64,000 nt of DNA from Spongiactinospora rosea. Lineage in GTDB: Bacteria > Actinomycetota > Actinomycetes > Streptosporangiales > Streptosporangiaceae. The stretch spans positions 346,149 through 410,148 of the forward strand of contig NZ_QMEY01000006.1 of the NCBI RefSeq assembly GCF_003315795.1, given 5' to 3'. Positions 7,036 to 14,892 of the stretch are shown one piece after another. The position numbers and the translations under genes are program-made. Every line of letters starts with the position of its first letter. The first letter of the stretch is position 1. The notes under the pieces were generated by a model. That model saw only the letters and a list, made by a program, of their open reading frames with translations. It did no database searches and was not told the origin of the DNA.

Positions 7036-8241
7036 GTGGGAATCGTCATCGGTGTCGTCGGACCGCACGATCTGGTCGATGACGTCGCCGCCACCTGCGA
7101 GGAGCAGCCCGGCACGTCCGCGCTGCGGCTGGACTACGACCACGAGTCGCAGGCCACCTCGATCGTGGAGGCGCACTCCGGCGCGGTGGAGGGCTGGCTG
7201 TTCACCGGGATCGTGCCGTACATGCTCACCCGTGACGCCGACGCGCTCACCCGGCCGGCGGCGTTCGTCGACTACACCGGCTCGACGCTGCTCAGCGCCC
7301 TGGTCCGGCTCCAGCGCGAGAGCCAGGACGTGACCACGCTGTCGATCGACACCCTCTCCCCCGCCGACGTGGCGGCCACCTTCACCGAAGCCGGGCTGCC
7401 CATCGACGGCCTTCGCACCCTCCCCTACCGCTCCGGAATGACCTCGGCCAAGGCCGTCGCCTTCCACCGGCGCGGCCCCGAGCACGCCGCGATCACCTGC
7501 CTCAGCTCGGTGCACGAGGCGCTGCGCGGGGAGATGCACGTACTGCGCCTGGCCCCCTCCCCGCACTCGGTGCGGGTCGCGCTGCGCCAGTTGCTGCTCA
7601 CCGCCGAGGGGCAGGCCCAGGAGGACGCGCAGATCGCGCTCGGGCTGATCGAGGTGGAGAGCGACGAGGGGCTGCTGCGCGAGGCGGCGGCGCTCGGCGG
7701 CACGGTGGCCGCCTTCCGCGGCGGCACCCACCTGCTGGTCACCACCCGCGGGCCGCTGCACGACGCCACGAGGGGCTTTTCCGGCCTGCCGATGCTGTCC
7801 CGGCTGGCCGTCCACAACGCGGTCGTCCGGGTGGGCTTCGGCCTGGGGCGCAGCGCCGCGGAGGCGGAGAGCCTGGCCCGCAGGGCGCTGGCCCGGGCGC
7901 GGCGCATCGGCGAGGTGGCCGCCGTACTGTCGCTGCGCGCCGACACCGACATCGTGCTGGAGTCGGTGGGCGCGGCCGCGCCCACCCAGCAGAACCTGGC
8001 GGTGATCGCGCGCCGGGTCGGCCTTTCGGTGCCGACCCTCGAAAAGCTCATCGACGCCCGGACGGCCGCCGGCGGCAAGCCGCTGACCACCCGGGAGATC
8101 GCCGACCGGCTCGCGGTGCAGCAGCGGACCGCCCGCCGGATGCTGCACCGCCTGGAACTCGCCGGGCTCGCCGAACGCACGGGCAACCTGACCAGCGGGA
8201 CGAGCGGCCGCCCGCTCACCCTCTACCGGCTGACGCTCTAG
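7036..8241 (+). CDS. Probable transcriptional regulator with C-terminal winged helix, family not recognised
   Basis: A 401-residue intact protein. The GTG start has GGGAGG five bases upstream. The C-terminal 55 or so residues look like a winged helix-turn-helix (TTREIADRLAVQQRTARRML then a wing ending GRPLTLYRLTL). A second helix-turn-helix-like segment, NLAVIARRVGLSVPTLEKL, precedes it at about residues 320-338. The N-terminal 300 residues are alpha/beta (start IVIGVVGPHDLV; VEGWLFTGIVPYML; FRGGTHLLVTT), suggesting a small-molecule sensor, but I cannot name the family. It is the only intact metabolic-block gene, is divergent from the aminotransferase, and lies next to the shared palindrome. 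Control of the former transporter and amino-sugar genes is inferred. Confidence 0.7.
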   Translation: MGIVIGVVGPHDLVDDVAATCEEQPGTSALRLDYDHESQATSIVEAHSGAVEGWLFTGIVPYMLTRDADALTRPAAFVDYTGSTLLSALVRLQRESQDVTTLSIDTLSPADVAATFTEAGLPIDGLRTLPYRSGMTSAKAVAFHRRGPEHAAITCLSSVHEALRGEMHVLRLAPSPHSVRVALRQLLLTAEGQAQEDAQIALGLIEVESDEGLLREAAALGGTVAAFRGGTHLLVTTRGPLHDATRGFSGLPMLSRLAVHNAVVRVGFGLGRSAAEAESLARRALARARRIGEVAAVLSLRADTDIVLESVGAAAPTQQNLAVIARRVGLSVPTLEKLIDARTAAGGKPLTTREIADRLAVQQRTARRMLHRLELAGLAERTGNLTSGTSGRPLTLYRLTL

Positions 8242-8953
8242 GACAGCCACCGGGAAAGGCCTTCAGCGACGAACTCGTCGTCGCGCAGCCACGGGTAGGC
8301 CGCCCAGATCCGGTCGATCTCGGCGAGCTGCCCCGGGGGCAGCTCCTCGGCCGGGTCAAGGCACCAGCGCCCGGCCAGCAGCCCCTGCCGCCGCAGCACT
8401 TCGTGGATGCCGGGGATGCATCCGTGGAAGCCGTGCACCACGTCGAAGATGGCGGCGTTGGCGTCGGTGAGGTGCCCGTCCAGGGTGAGCAGCCGCCGTA
8501 CCGCGCCGTCGTCGCCCGCGCGGGCCCTGCCCGCCTCGTCCAGCAGTTCCACCGCGCGCCGCACCCACACCGCCCACTGGCCGAGCAGGCCGCCGACGAA
8601 CTCCACCTCGACCTCACGGCCGTCCACGACCACCCGGTGCGGGGTGATCAGATCGGCCAGGATGTGGTCGTCGTTGCCGGTGTACAGGGCGAGGCGAGGT
8701 CGGCCTCGCGTCCGGCGCGGCAGACGCCGTGCAGGACGTCCAGCGTGCGGTACCGGTCGAACGGGGCGACCTTGATCCCGGCCACCGACTCGATCGCGGC
8801 CAGCCTGGTCCAGAAGTCCCGGGAGAGGACGCGCCCGCCGACCGCCGGTTGCAGGTAGAAGCCGATCACCGGCAGCACGTCGCCGACCGCCCGCGCCCGC
8901 TCGATCAGCGCGTCCTCGGTCAGCTCGCGATGCGGGCTGAGCAGCACCATGTG
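8238..8953 (-). pseudogene. DapA-like (dihydrodipicolinate synthase family) protein, 3' part, frameshifted
   Basis: C-terminal two thirds of an aldolase-fold protein of the DHDPS/NAL family. MVLLSPHRELTEDALI, VLPVIGFYLQP, and SVAGIKVAPFDRYRT with the Schiff-base-type lysine are in one frame. ALYTGNDDHI and the C-terminal helices are in another. The cause is a 5-bp tandem duplication (GGCGA twice, 8688-8697); removing one copy restores DLALYTGNDD. The 5' part of the same gene is at 10750-11106, on the far side of the IS605 element. The stop overlaps the end of the regulator by a few bases. Confidence 0.85.
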
Positions 8954-9130
8954 TTGACGCGCTCCCCGGCTTGAAGGCCGAGGATTCAGCCTGTGCCGCG
9001 CGTTCACGCGGCGCCTCTGAGGCTTCCTGCTTCCTCGCGCTGTGCCGGGGCAGGCCCCGGTCTTACCTGCACTCCACAGGCGTTTAACCTGTCCGCCCGT
9101 CCGGCGGCCAGGATGTTCTTGGCCGCGTTC
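8954..9130 (-). ncRNA. Candidate omegaRNA at the right end of the IS605 element
   Basis: TnpB systems use an RNA transcribed from the 3' end of tnpB through the right end, with the guide taken from just outside the element. The segment after the tnpB stop contains a compact hairpin (8964-8983, stem CCTCGGC/GCCGGGG) and GAATC before it, then ends GCGTCAA, which resembles the conserved right-end form of these elements. The guide would start at 8953 and read CACATGGTGCTG onward, that is the DapA-like gene. The 5' boundary is a guess. Confidence 0.5.
8964..8983. repeat. IS605 right-end hairpin
   Basis: Stem of 7 bp (CCCCGGC / GCCGAGG, one G-T wobble) with loop TTGAAG, ten bases inside the right boundary. 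It is nearly the mirror of the left-end hairpin (shared GGC-YTGAA-GGCC core), as expected for the structures bound by the TnpA dimer. Confidence 0.7.
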
Positions 9131-10200
9131 ACATCCCGGTCATGGACCGCGCCGCACGAGCACTCCCACGACCGGACGGCAAGCGGCATCGACTCGGCGA
9201 CGGTCCCGCAGTCAAAGCAGAGCTTGGAGGAGGGGAACCATCGGTCGATCCGGTGGAAGGCCCGCCCGTAACGGGCGGCCTTGTACTCCAGCATCCCGAC
9301 GAAGGATGACCATCCCGCGTCGTGAACGGACCTGGCGAGGCGGGTACGACCGAGGCCTGACACAGCAAGGTTCTCCACGTACACCGCTTGGTTATCGCGG
9401 ATCAACATGGTGGAGAGCTTGTGTGCCCGATCGCGGCGCGCGTCTGCGACCCTGGCATGTGCCTTGGCGACCTTCACGACGGCTTTCTTGCGGTTGTTCG
9501 ATCCCCTGGCCTTCCGGCTGAGATCCCGCTGCGCCTTGCGCAGACGTCGCTCGGCCCGGCGGAGGAAACGTGGATTGTCCACCTTCCGGCCGTCCGAGGT
9601 CACCGCGAAGTGCGTGAGCCCGAGGTCGATCCCGATCTCCGGCATCACCTCGGGAAGCGGCTCGGCTGCCGTCTCGACCACAAAGGATGCGAAGCACCGC
9701 CCGGTGGCGTCCTTGACCACCGTCACCGAGGACGGTCCGGCGGGCAGTTCGCGGGACCAGCGGACCGGAATGTCTCCGATCTTCGGCAGGCGCAGCTTCC
9801 CACCCGCCGTGATGGAGAACCGGGCGTTGCGCGTGAAGCGGATCGCCTGCCGGTTGTCCTTGCGGGACCGAAACCGGGGCGGGGCGACCTTCAGACCCTT
9901 CCGCTTCCCTGTCAAGGAGGCGAAGAAGTTGCGGCAGGCGGTGTTCAGATCGGCGAGTGCCTGTTGCAGGACCACGGCGGACACCTCGGAAAGCCAAGAG
10001 CGTTCCGAGGTCTTCTTCGCCTGCGTGATGACTCGCTTGGACAAGTCTCCGTCCGAGATGTACGGCAAGCCGCGTTCCCGGGCGTCCTGCCGTGCGCGCA
10101 GCCCGTCGTTGAACACCACCCGCGCGCACCCGAACGCCCGAGCCGGCGACTCGCGCTGATCGGGCGTCGGGTAGAGACGGAAGTTGTACCTGAGCTGCAC
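9004..10200 (-). CDS. tnpB: TnpB RNA-guided nuclease of IS605 element
   Basis: A 398-residue TnpB, the probable ancestor-type of Cas12. The RuvC triad is intact: D192 in IGIDLGLTHF, E276 in VYVENLAVSGL, D356 in HDRDVNAAKNIL. The zinc ribbon has C328, C331, C347 and C349 (CFDCG and CSCG). The N-terminal helix-turn-helix/wedge region begins VQLRYNFRLYPTPDQ, and the insertion domain is Arg/Lys-rich. GTG at 10200 was chosen because the family starts this way and AGGA lies 8 bases upstream. The frame upstream of it runs into tnpA. Length and motifs are those of active members. The C-terminal tail overlaps the probable omegaRNA. Confidence 0.93.
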   Translation of the reverse strand: MQLRYNFRLYPTPDQRESPARAFGCARVVFNDGLRARQDARERGLPYISDGDLSKRVITQAKKTSERSWLSEVSAVVLQQALADLNTACRNFFASLTGKRKGLKVAPPRFRSRKDNRQAIRFTRNARFSITAGGKLRLPKIGDIPVRWSRELPAGPSSVTVVKDATGRCFASFVVETAAEPLPEVMPEIGIDLGLTHFAVTSDGRKVDNPRFLRRAERRLRKAQRDLSRKARGSNNRKKAVVKVAKAHARVADARRDRAHKLSTMLIRDNQAVYVENLAVSGLGRTRLARSVHDAGWSSFVGMLEYKAARYGRAFHRIDRWFPSSKLCFDCGTVAESMPLAVRSWECSCGAVHDRDVNAAKNILAAGRADRLNACGVQVRPGPAPAQREEAGSLRGAA

Positions 10201-10222
10201 ACCATGATCCTGCCATTGGTCT

Positions 10223-10639
10223 ATGGCCGAACATGGAGGCATCAGAACCGGCAGGCATTGCGTTTTCGTCCTGCACGCTCACTTGGTTTTCGTGACCAAG
10301 TTCCGGCATCGGGTATTCACCGGCGCATACCTGGAGCGCATGGAGCAGATCATGCGGGACGTCTGCACCGACTTCGAGTGCGAACTGGCGGAGTTCAACG
10401 GCGAGGCCGACCATGTACACCTGCTGGTGAACTTCCCGCCCAAGGTCGCCCTGTCCCGGCTCGTCAACAGCCTCAAGGGCGTCTCCTCCCGCAGGATGCG
10501 GCAAGAGTTCCCCGAGTTGGCCCGCCACTATTACCGGGCGAACAAGCTATGGTCGGGCTCCTACTTCGCCGGGAGCGTGGGCGGCGCACCGATCAGCGTC
10601 CTGCGCCAGTACATCGAGCAGCAAAACCGCCCCGTCTGA
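10223..10639 (+). CDS. tnpA: IS200-type TnpA transposase (Y1 HUH)
   Basis: A 138-residue single-domain transposase that cuts and joins single-stranded ends. The HUH metal motif is H64-V-H66 (EADHVHLLVNF) and the catalytic tyrosine is Y130 (SVLRQYIEQQ). Length is typical (130-155). It is divergent from tnpB with only 22 bases between starts. No damage is seen, so the element may still be mobile. Confidence 0.94.
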   Translation: MAEHGGIRTGRHCVFVLHAHLVFVTKFRHRVFTGAYLERMEQIMRDVCTDFECELAEFNGEADHVHLLVNFPPKVALSRLVNSLKGVSSRRMRQEFPELARHYYRANKLWSGSYFAGSVGGAPISVLRQYIEQQNRPV

Positions 10640-10714
10640 GCTGTCAAGACGCCGGTCCGCCTGGCGGTGGATCGGCTGTTCTTGCCCCGCTACGCGGGAG
10701 AGTCCGCTTCACCC

Positions 10715-10730
10715 CCGGCCTGAAGGCCGG
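10715..10730. repeat. IS605 left-end hairpin
   Basis: Perfect stem CCGGCC / GGCCGG with loop TGAA, about 19 bases inside the left boundary. The bases between hairpin and boundary would contain the guide sequence that pairs with the cleavage site. Confidence 0.7.
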
Positions 10731-10749
10731 AGCACTGCGGACGAACCTG

Positions 10750-11106
10750 GTAGCCGAGTGAGGCGGCCAGCTCGGCCTCGGCCACCGCCTGGGCGGTGTC
10801 ACCGGTCGCGCCCGCGATCAGCACCACGTCGCGGTTCTGCCAGCGGGCCTGGTCGCGGGCGGTCTCGGCGGCCAGTTCCAGCACCGGAGCGAGCAGTCCG
10901 GTGCCGTGGATCGCGAACTGCGTGGTGTGCACGCCCACCGCCGGCCCGCCCGCGCCCGCGTCGATGTAGTAGCGGGTCAGCGCCCGCTGGCGGCGCTCGT
11001 CCAGCTTCCGGCCGGCGGTGAGCGCCAGCGGATGCGCCGGGACCACCAGCCCGCGGCGGAACATGTCGCGGACCGGGGTCATCGCCTCGGGTGCCGTGCG
11101 CAGCAC
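10750..11106 (-). pseudogene. DapA-like protein, 5' part cut by the IS605 insertion
   Basis: First 119 codons of the aldolase-family protein whose remainder lies at 8238-8953. The GTG at 11106 has GGGGG seven bases upstream. The sequence reads MTPVRDMFRRGLVVPAHPLAL, then GPAVGVHTTQFAIH, then DVVLIAGATGDTAQAVAEAELAASLGY, where the IS begins. The reading frame runs into IS DNA and would stop at 10690. With both frags joined and the 5-bp duplication removed the protein would be about 355 residues. It is downstream of the epimerase fragment on the same strand, so both probably came from one operon. Confidence 0.85.
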
Positions 11107-11154
11107 GTCGTGTCCCCCTTTGTTGAGGTGCATGAGTGGTGGCCGCGCCGCGGG

Positions 11155-11758
11155 CTAGAAGCGGCCGTCGCGGCGCTCGAACTTGGTCGGCTCGCCCAGC
11201 AGCGGGCCGCTGTCGGCGACCCACCGCGCGGTGTGCTCGATCAGCTCGGCGGGGGTCGGTTCCGGGTAGCCGAAGCGGCGGTGGCAGCGCGCGGCGTTGG
11301 ACAGGAGCGCCGTCGGGGACTCCTCGCCGGTGAACTCCGGCTCGCGGCCCAGGGCCGCGCCGAGGGCTTCGGCCGCCTGGCGTACGGAGATCAGCTCGGG
11401 TCCGGTCACGTTCAGCACGTACGGCGGTACGCCGGCCAGCCGCAGCGAGCGCAGCGTGACCTCGTTGGCGTAGTCCTGCCAGACCACGTTCACCTGGCCG
11501 GTGGACAGGTCGATCGGCTGCCCGGCGACGATGGGCCAGGCCCACCAGCACTCCGTAGCGCATCTCGACGGCGTAGTCGAGCCGGATCAGCGCCAGCGGC
11601 GTGCCGTTGGTCTCGGCGAAGTGGGTAAGCACCCGCTCCCGGCCCAGGCAGCTCATCGCGTACTCCCCCACCGGCCCGGTGGGCGAGGCCTCGGTGCTGC
11701 CTCCGCCGCCGACCGGGACCAGCGGGTAGGCGTCGTCCCCACGGGACCCACAACACGT
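11155..11758 (-). pseudogene. NAD-dependent epimerase/dehydratase, N-truncated and frameshifted
   Basis: Second epimerase remnant. From about 11758 the sequence reads GSRGDDAYPLVPV, STEASPTGPVGEYAMSCLGRE (catalytic Tyr region), then LIRLDYAVEMRYGVLV. Near 11533 bases are missing and the frame changes to IVAGQPIDLSTGQVNVVW, then QDYANEVTLRSLRLAG, NVTGPELISV and a normal stop at 11155. The N-terminal cofactor domain is gone; nothing recognisable continues upstream of 11758. It lies 48 bases before the DapA-like gene and reads the same way. The DNA from 11759 to 11966 holds no gene I can support. Confidence 0.8.
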
Positions 11759-11966
11759 GATCACGGACATCGCCGCCCCCCCGAGCCGACACCGTACGGC
11801 CTCCCGCAGCGGACCGAGCAACGCCCGAGCATCCACGACGGCCGGGCGAACACGCCCCTGTCAGCCCACGGGATCCAGGCCACCGGTCACAGGCGTAAGC
11901 AGCCACCCAGGCGAGGTTTCCGGCAGCGGCCTGGCGGACGCGTTCTCTTTCCGCTCGGGTTCCGTG

Positions 11967-12806
11967 TCAGTCCTGCAAGGCGTGGGCTGCCTGGGCGGCC
12001 TTGTGGCGGGCAGTGGTGGCGGCGTGGCGGGCGCGTTCCTCATCGCGGGCGGCGACGTCGCGGCGGTGTTCGGCGGCGGTGAGGTTCTGGCGGGCCTCGG
12101 CGAGCTGGCGGGTCAGTGACTCCACCCTGGCCGCCGCCCGGTCGTGCTCGGCCGTGGCCTCGGCGAGTTCGCCCGCCCATTCCGCGTGGCCGCGCTCGGC
12201 CTCCTCGGCCGCCCGTTCGGCCTCGGCCAGGGCCTGTTCGAGCTCCTTGCGACGGCGGTCTTCCCGCTCACCTCCGGAGCGCTTCTCCGCGGGACGCTTG
12301 GTGGCGGTCTTGGCCTTCGGGGCGGCGGCGGGGGCCGGGGTGAAACCGGTGTAGCTGAGCGGCCGGGTCAGGCGGCCTCGGCGTACCTCCTGCGCGGCCC
12401 CCTCGTCCACCGTGGCCGCGTCGAGGGTCTGCTCCATCTCCGTGGCGGCGCTGCCGGTCAGCGGGCGTCCGGCCCGCTCGGCGTGCTCGCGTACCAGCCG
12501 CGCCAGCCGGGCGGTGAGCGGCCCGCGGGCCCGGGTCAGCTCGGCGAGGGCGGCGGGGTCCTGGTCGGCCCAGGCGGCCCGCAGCCGGGCGCCGAGGTCG
12601 GCCAGCTCGGTGAACGCGCCGGGCGCGGCACGAGCCGCGTGGTTCACCGCCCACGCCGCCACGGTGGGCTTGCGCAACCTGCCGATCTCCTTGGCCAGCG
12701 AGGCGTCCCCGGCCTGCTTGGCCGCCTTGGCCAGCGACTCGCGCTCCGCGGTGAAGTCGTCGGGGGCGAGGGCGTACAGCCGGTCCGCCGCCTCTTCCAG
12801 ATCCAC
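11967..12806 (-). CDS. Conserved actinobacterial coiled-coil protein, function unknown
   Basis: A 279-residue protein of a type seen in many actinomycetes. The N-terminal half is helical with a conserved-looking patch (LAKEIGRLRKPTVAAWAVNH). A Pro/Ala/Lys linker follows at about 155-180, and the last 100 residues are a continuous charged coiled coil rich in Glu, Ala, Arg and His. No signal peptide or membrane segment. The GTG start gives the expected N-terminus (MDLEEAADRLYAL), with a weak ribosome site. Divergent from the Clp-N gene. I do not recognise a function. Confidence 0.75.
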   Translation of the reverse strand: MDLEEAADRLYALAPDDFTAERESLAKAAKQAGDASLAKEIGRLRKPTVAAWAVNHAARAAPGAFTELADLGARLRAAWADQDPAALAELTRARGPLTARLARLVREHAERAGRPLTGSAATEMEQTLDAATVDEGAAQEVRRGRLTRPLSYTGFTPAPAAAPKAKTATKRPAEKRSGGEREDRRRKELEQALAEAERAAEEAERGHAEWAGELAEATAEHDRAAARVESLTRQLAEARQNLTAAEHRRDVAARDEERARHAATTARHKAAQAAHALQD

Positions 12807-12917
12807 GCCTGAAAGCTACCCACAATTTGCCCGCCGCCCGCGTCCATACCCCCCGGGCCCACGTCCGTGGCGCATAGTGGAAGCACAGAGTTGGCACAGG
12901 CCCGCTGGAGGCTCCCC

Positions 12918-13526
12918 GTGTTCGAGCGATTCTCCGACCGTGCACGCCGCGTGGTGGTCCTCGCCCAGGAGGAGGCCAAAGAGCTGGACCACGGCTACAT
13001 CGGCACCGAGCACATCCTGCTCGGACTGATCGGCGAGGAGGAGGGCCGGGCCTCGGTCGTCATCCGCGAGGCGGGGATCGACCTCGACGGCGCGCGGAGC
13101 GAGGTACTGCGGATCGTCGGGCGTGGCGACGGCCCGGCCGCGGAGCACATCCCGTTCACCCCGCGGGCGAAGAAGGTGCTCGAACTCGCCCTGCGCGAGG
13201 CCCTGGTGCTCGGCCACAACTACATCGGCACCGGCCACATCCTGCTCGGCCTGATCCGCGACGGTGAGGGGGTGGCGGTGGAGGTGCTCGCCGAGAGCGG
13301 CCTCGGCCTGCCGCTGTTCCGGGAGCGGATGATCGACGTACTGCGGACCACCCCGGCCGAGGCCGGAGAGCCGTCCGCGCCGCATCCCCAGGCGCCGCCC
13401 TTCGCCGGTCCCGGCCTGATCCAGCGCCTCGAACGCCTGCAGCGCGGCCTCGACAGGATCGAGCGCCGCTTGGACGCGATGGGCGCACCGGCCGACCCGT
13501 CGCCTCCCCGGGAGGAAAGCGACTGA
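12918..13526 (+). CDS. Clp N-terminal domain protein (ClpC N-domain only)
   Basis: A 202-residue protein made of a double Clp-N repeat: FERFSDRARRVVVLAQEEAK with ELDHGYIGTEHILLGLI, then FTPRAKKVLELALREAL with LGHNYIGTGHILLGLI. It ends in a Pro-rich linker and a short amphipathic helix (LIQRLERLQRGLDRIERRL). There are no AAA+ ATPase domains, so it is not a truncated clpC gene but a stand-alone adaptor-like form known in actinomycetes. It could bind substrates or adaptors of ClpC. GTG at 12918 has GGAGG six bases upstream; it converges with the GNAT gene. Confidence 0.87.
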   Translation: MFERFSDRARRVVVLAQEEAKELDHGYIGTEHILLGLIGEEEGRASVVIREAGIDLDGARSEVLRIVGRGDGPAAEHIPFTPRAKKVLELALREALVLGHNYIGTGHILLGLIRDGEGVAVEVLAESGLGLPLFRERMIDVLRTTPAEAGEPSAPHPQAPPFAGPGLIQRLERLQRGLDRIERRLDAMGAPADPSPPREESD

Positions 13527-13533
13527 GCACCGT

Positions 13534-14778
13534 TCAGGAGGCGGTGACCAGTGTCCGCGCGGCGGTGAGCGGAAGGCTGCCGGTGAGCACTCCCGGATCG
13601 CCGGTGTAGGCGAGCGCGGCGCCGAGCGCGATCAGGAGCCGCCGCATGCGGGTGTTGTCGGAGAGCAGGGTGGCGCGTACTTCGGCGAGGCCGCGGTCGC
13701 GCGCCTCGCGCAGCAGCATGCGGGCCATCGCCGTACCGAGGCCCATGCCCTGCCACCGGTCCTCGATGAGAAAGGCCAGCTCGGCGACGCCGGGGGCGGC
13801 CGTGGTCAGGAGCGAGGCCAGGCCGACCATGCGGTCCTCATGGCAGGCGACCAGCGAGTGGGCCGGGGCGTGGCAGCGAAGGCGCGGCGGCAGAGCGGGC
13901 CCCGTGCTGAAGTAGCGGAACCTGCGGCTCTCCGGGGAGCACCGCTCGTGCAGGTCGCGTACGGCCTGCTGGTCGGAGGGGGCGAGCGGTGCCACGGTCA
14001 CCTCTGTGCCGTCGGCCAGGCGTACCGGGCGACCGTCGGTGGCGGGCGGCCGGGCCAGCCGTACGAAGGCGGCGGCGCGGGCGGCCTCCACGGACGTGAA
14101 CGGCCGGGCCACACGATGCAGCCGTACCGCCTGGCGCGGGCCGACCGGCACCGTGAGCTGCGTCGCATCGAACGGGCGCGGCTCCCCGGGTCGTCCGGCC
14201 GCGCCGCCGTACACCCACCGGGCGCTGTCGGCACGCAGCAACTCGGCCAGCAGTTCCGGCAGCCGCCAGGGCACCGCACGCAGCCGCGCCGAAAGCAGCA
14301 ACACCCGCGTCGGCTCATCCACCTGCGCCACCTGCCGGCCGCCCGGCATCCCCGACAGGACGGAAGGCTCGGCGAACGGCCCGTACGTCATGCCAGGTCG
14401 CAGGGCGGCCGAAGACCCACCCGCCATACCGTCAGAACCCGAGCCGGCACCTACGCCCGCAATGCCGTCCCCCTCACCACCCCGCGTCCCCGGCAGGGCA
14501 GGAGGCTCTGCCAACGGCCCGCGTGTCGTGCCGGGTGGCAGGGCAGGGGACTCCGTGAACAGCTCGCGTGCGGTACCCCGTTGCAAGGCGAGGAAAGACC
14601 CACCCGCCATACCGTCAGAATCCGAGCCGGCGCCCGCACCAGCAAGGCCCGCCCCCTCACCACCCGGTATCCGCGGCAGAGCAAGGGACTCCGTGAACAG
14701 CTCGCGTGCTGTATCGGCGGCCGGGGTGGGCGGACTGGGGGGTTCGGGTGTGGGTGGGCGGGTTCGCCAGAATGCCAT
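13534..14778 (-). CDS. GNAT acetyltransferase with long repetitive N-terminus
   Basis: A 414-residue protein. The C-terminal part is a GNAT N-acetyltransferase: VRLADGTEVTVAPLAPSD, then AFLIEDRWQGMGLGTAMARML (the acetyl-CoA Q/RxxGxG/A loop, here QGMGLG) and NTRMRRLLIALG. The middle holds an uncharacterised domain (LLLSARLRAVPWRLPELLAELL). Residues up to about 150 are Gly/Ala/Pro-rich imperfect repeats (ARELFTES, GSDSDGMAGGS) and are probably disordered. I chose ATG 14778 because GGAGGGA stands nine bases before it; an ATG at 14799 is in frame. Substrate unknown; similar domains modify proteins in actinomycetes. Confidence 0.85.
   Translation of the reverse strand: MAFWRTRPPTPEPPSPPTPAADTARELFTESLALPRIPGGEGAGLAGAGAGSDSDGMAGGSFLALQRGTARELFTESPALPPGTTRGPLAEPPALPGTRGGEGDGIAGVGAGSGSDGMAGGSSAALRPGMTYGPFAEPSVLSGMPGGRQVAQVDEPTRVLLLSARLRAVPWRLPELLAELLRADSARWVYGGAAGRPGEPRPFDATQLTVPVGPRQAVRLHRVARPFTSVEAARAAAFVRLARPPATDGRPVRLADGTEVTVAPLAPSDQQAVRDLHERCSPESRRFRYFSTGPALPPRLRCHAPAHSLVACHEDRMVGLASLLTTAAPGVAELAFLIEDRWQGMGLGTAMARMLLREARDRGLAEVRATLLSDNTRMRRLLIALGAALAYTGDPGVLTGSLPLTAARTLVTAS
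14410..14680. repeat. 192-bp imperfect tandem repeat inside the GNAT gene
   Basis: The block starting AGACCCACCCGCCATACC near 14414 recurs near 14606, exactly 192 bases (64 codons) away, with few differences over about 70 bases. A weaker third copy of the LFTES/LPxxPGG part extends the array. Being a multiple of three, unit gain or loss keeps the frame. Confidence 0.7.
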
Positions 14779-14892
14779 GCGGTCTTCTCCCTCCGTCATG
14801 TCAAGGGTGCCGCATGGCTGTTACGCCCCTGCTACATGACGATGAGCCCGCCGTTTCGGCACGCCGGACACTTGTGGAAGGATCCGGCGGGC

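Larger units (their letters stand above)
8954..10749. mobile_element. IS200/IS605-family element (tnpA and tnpB divergent)
   Basis: A complete element of about 1.8 kb. tnpA (IS200-type) and tnpB are divergent, with subterminal hairpins at both ends (8964-8983 and 10715-10730). Boundaries were set by rejoining the DapA-like gene: GCTAC at 10750-10754 (minus strand) joins CACATGGTG at 8953 and restores one frame (LGY-H-MVLLSPH). This family moves as single strands, makes no target duplication and inserts 3' of a short target sequence; none is seen here, as expected. The bases before the left end in tnpB orientation are GGCTAC, the candidate target-adjacent motif. Ends may be off by one to three bases. 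Confidence 0.85.

Noticed and set aside
1401..11758. All frameshifts in the block as sequencing errors
   Set aside because: Lesions differ in kind (deletion scar, 5-bp duplication, single-base losses, IS insertion) and are confined to this block, while over 40 kb of core genes have none. Errors at single sites such as 6183 remain possible.
11757..12119. 120-residue plus-strand frame after the second epimerase fragment
   Set aside because: Its first half lies in non-coding debris and its second half is antisense of the coiled-coil gene; no protein-like features.
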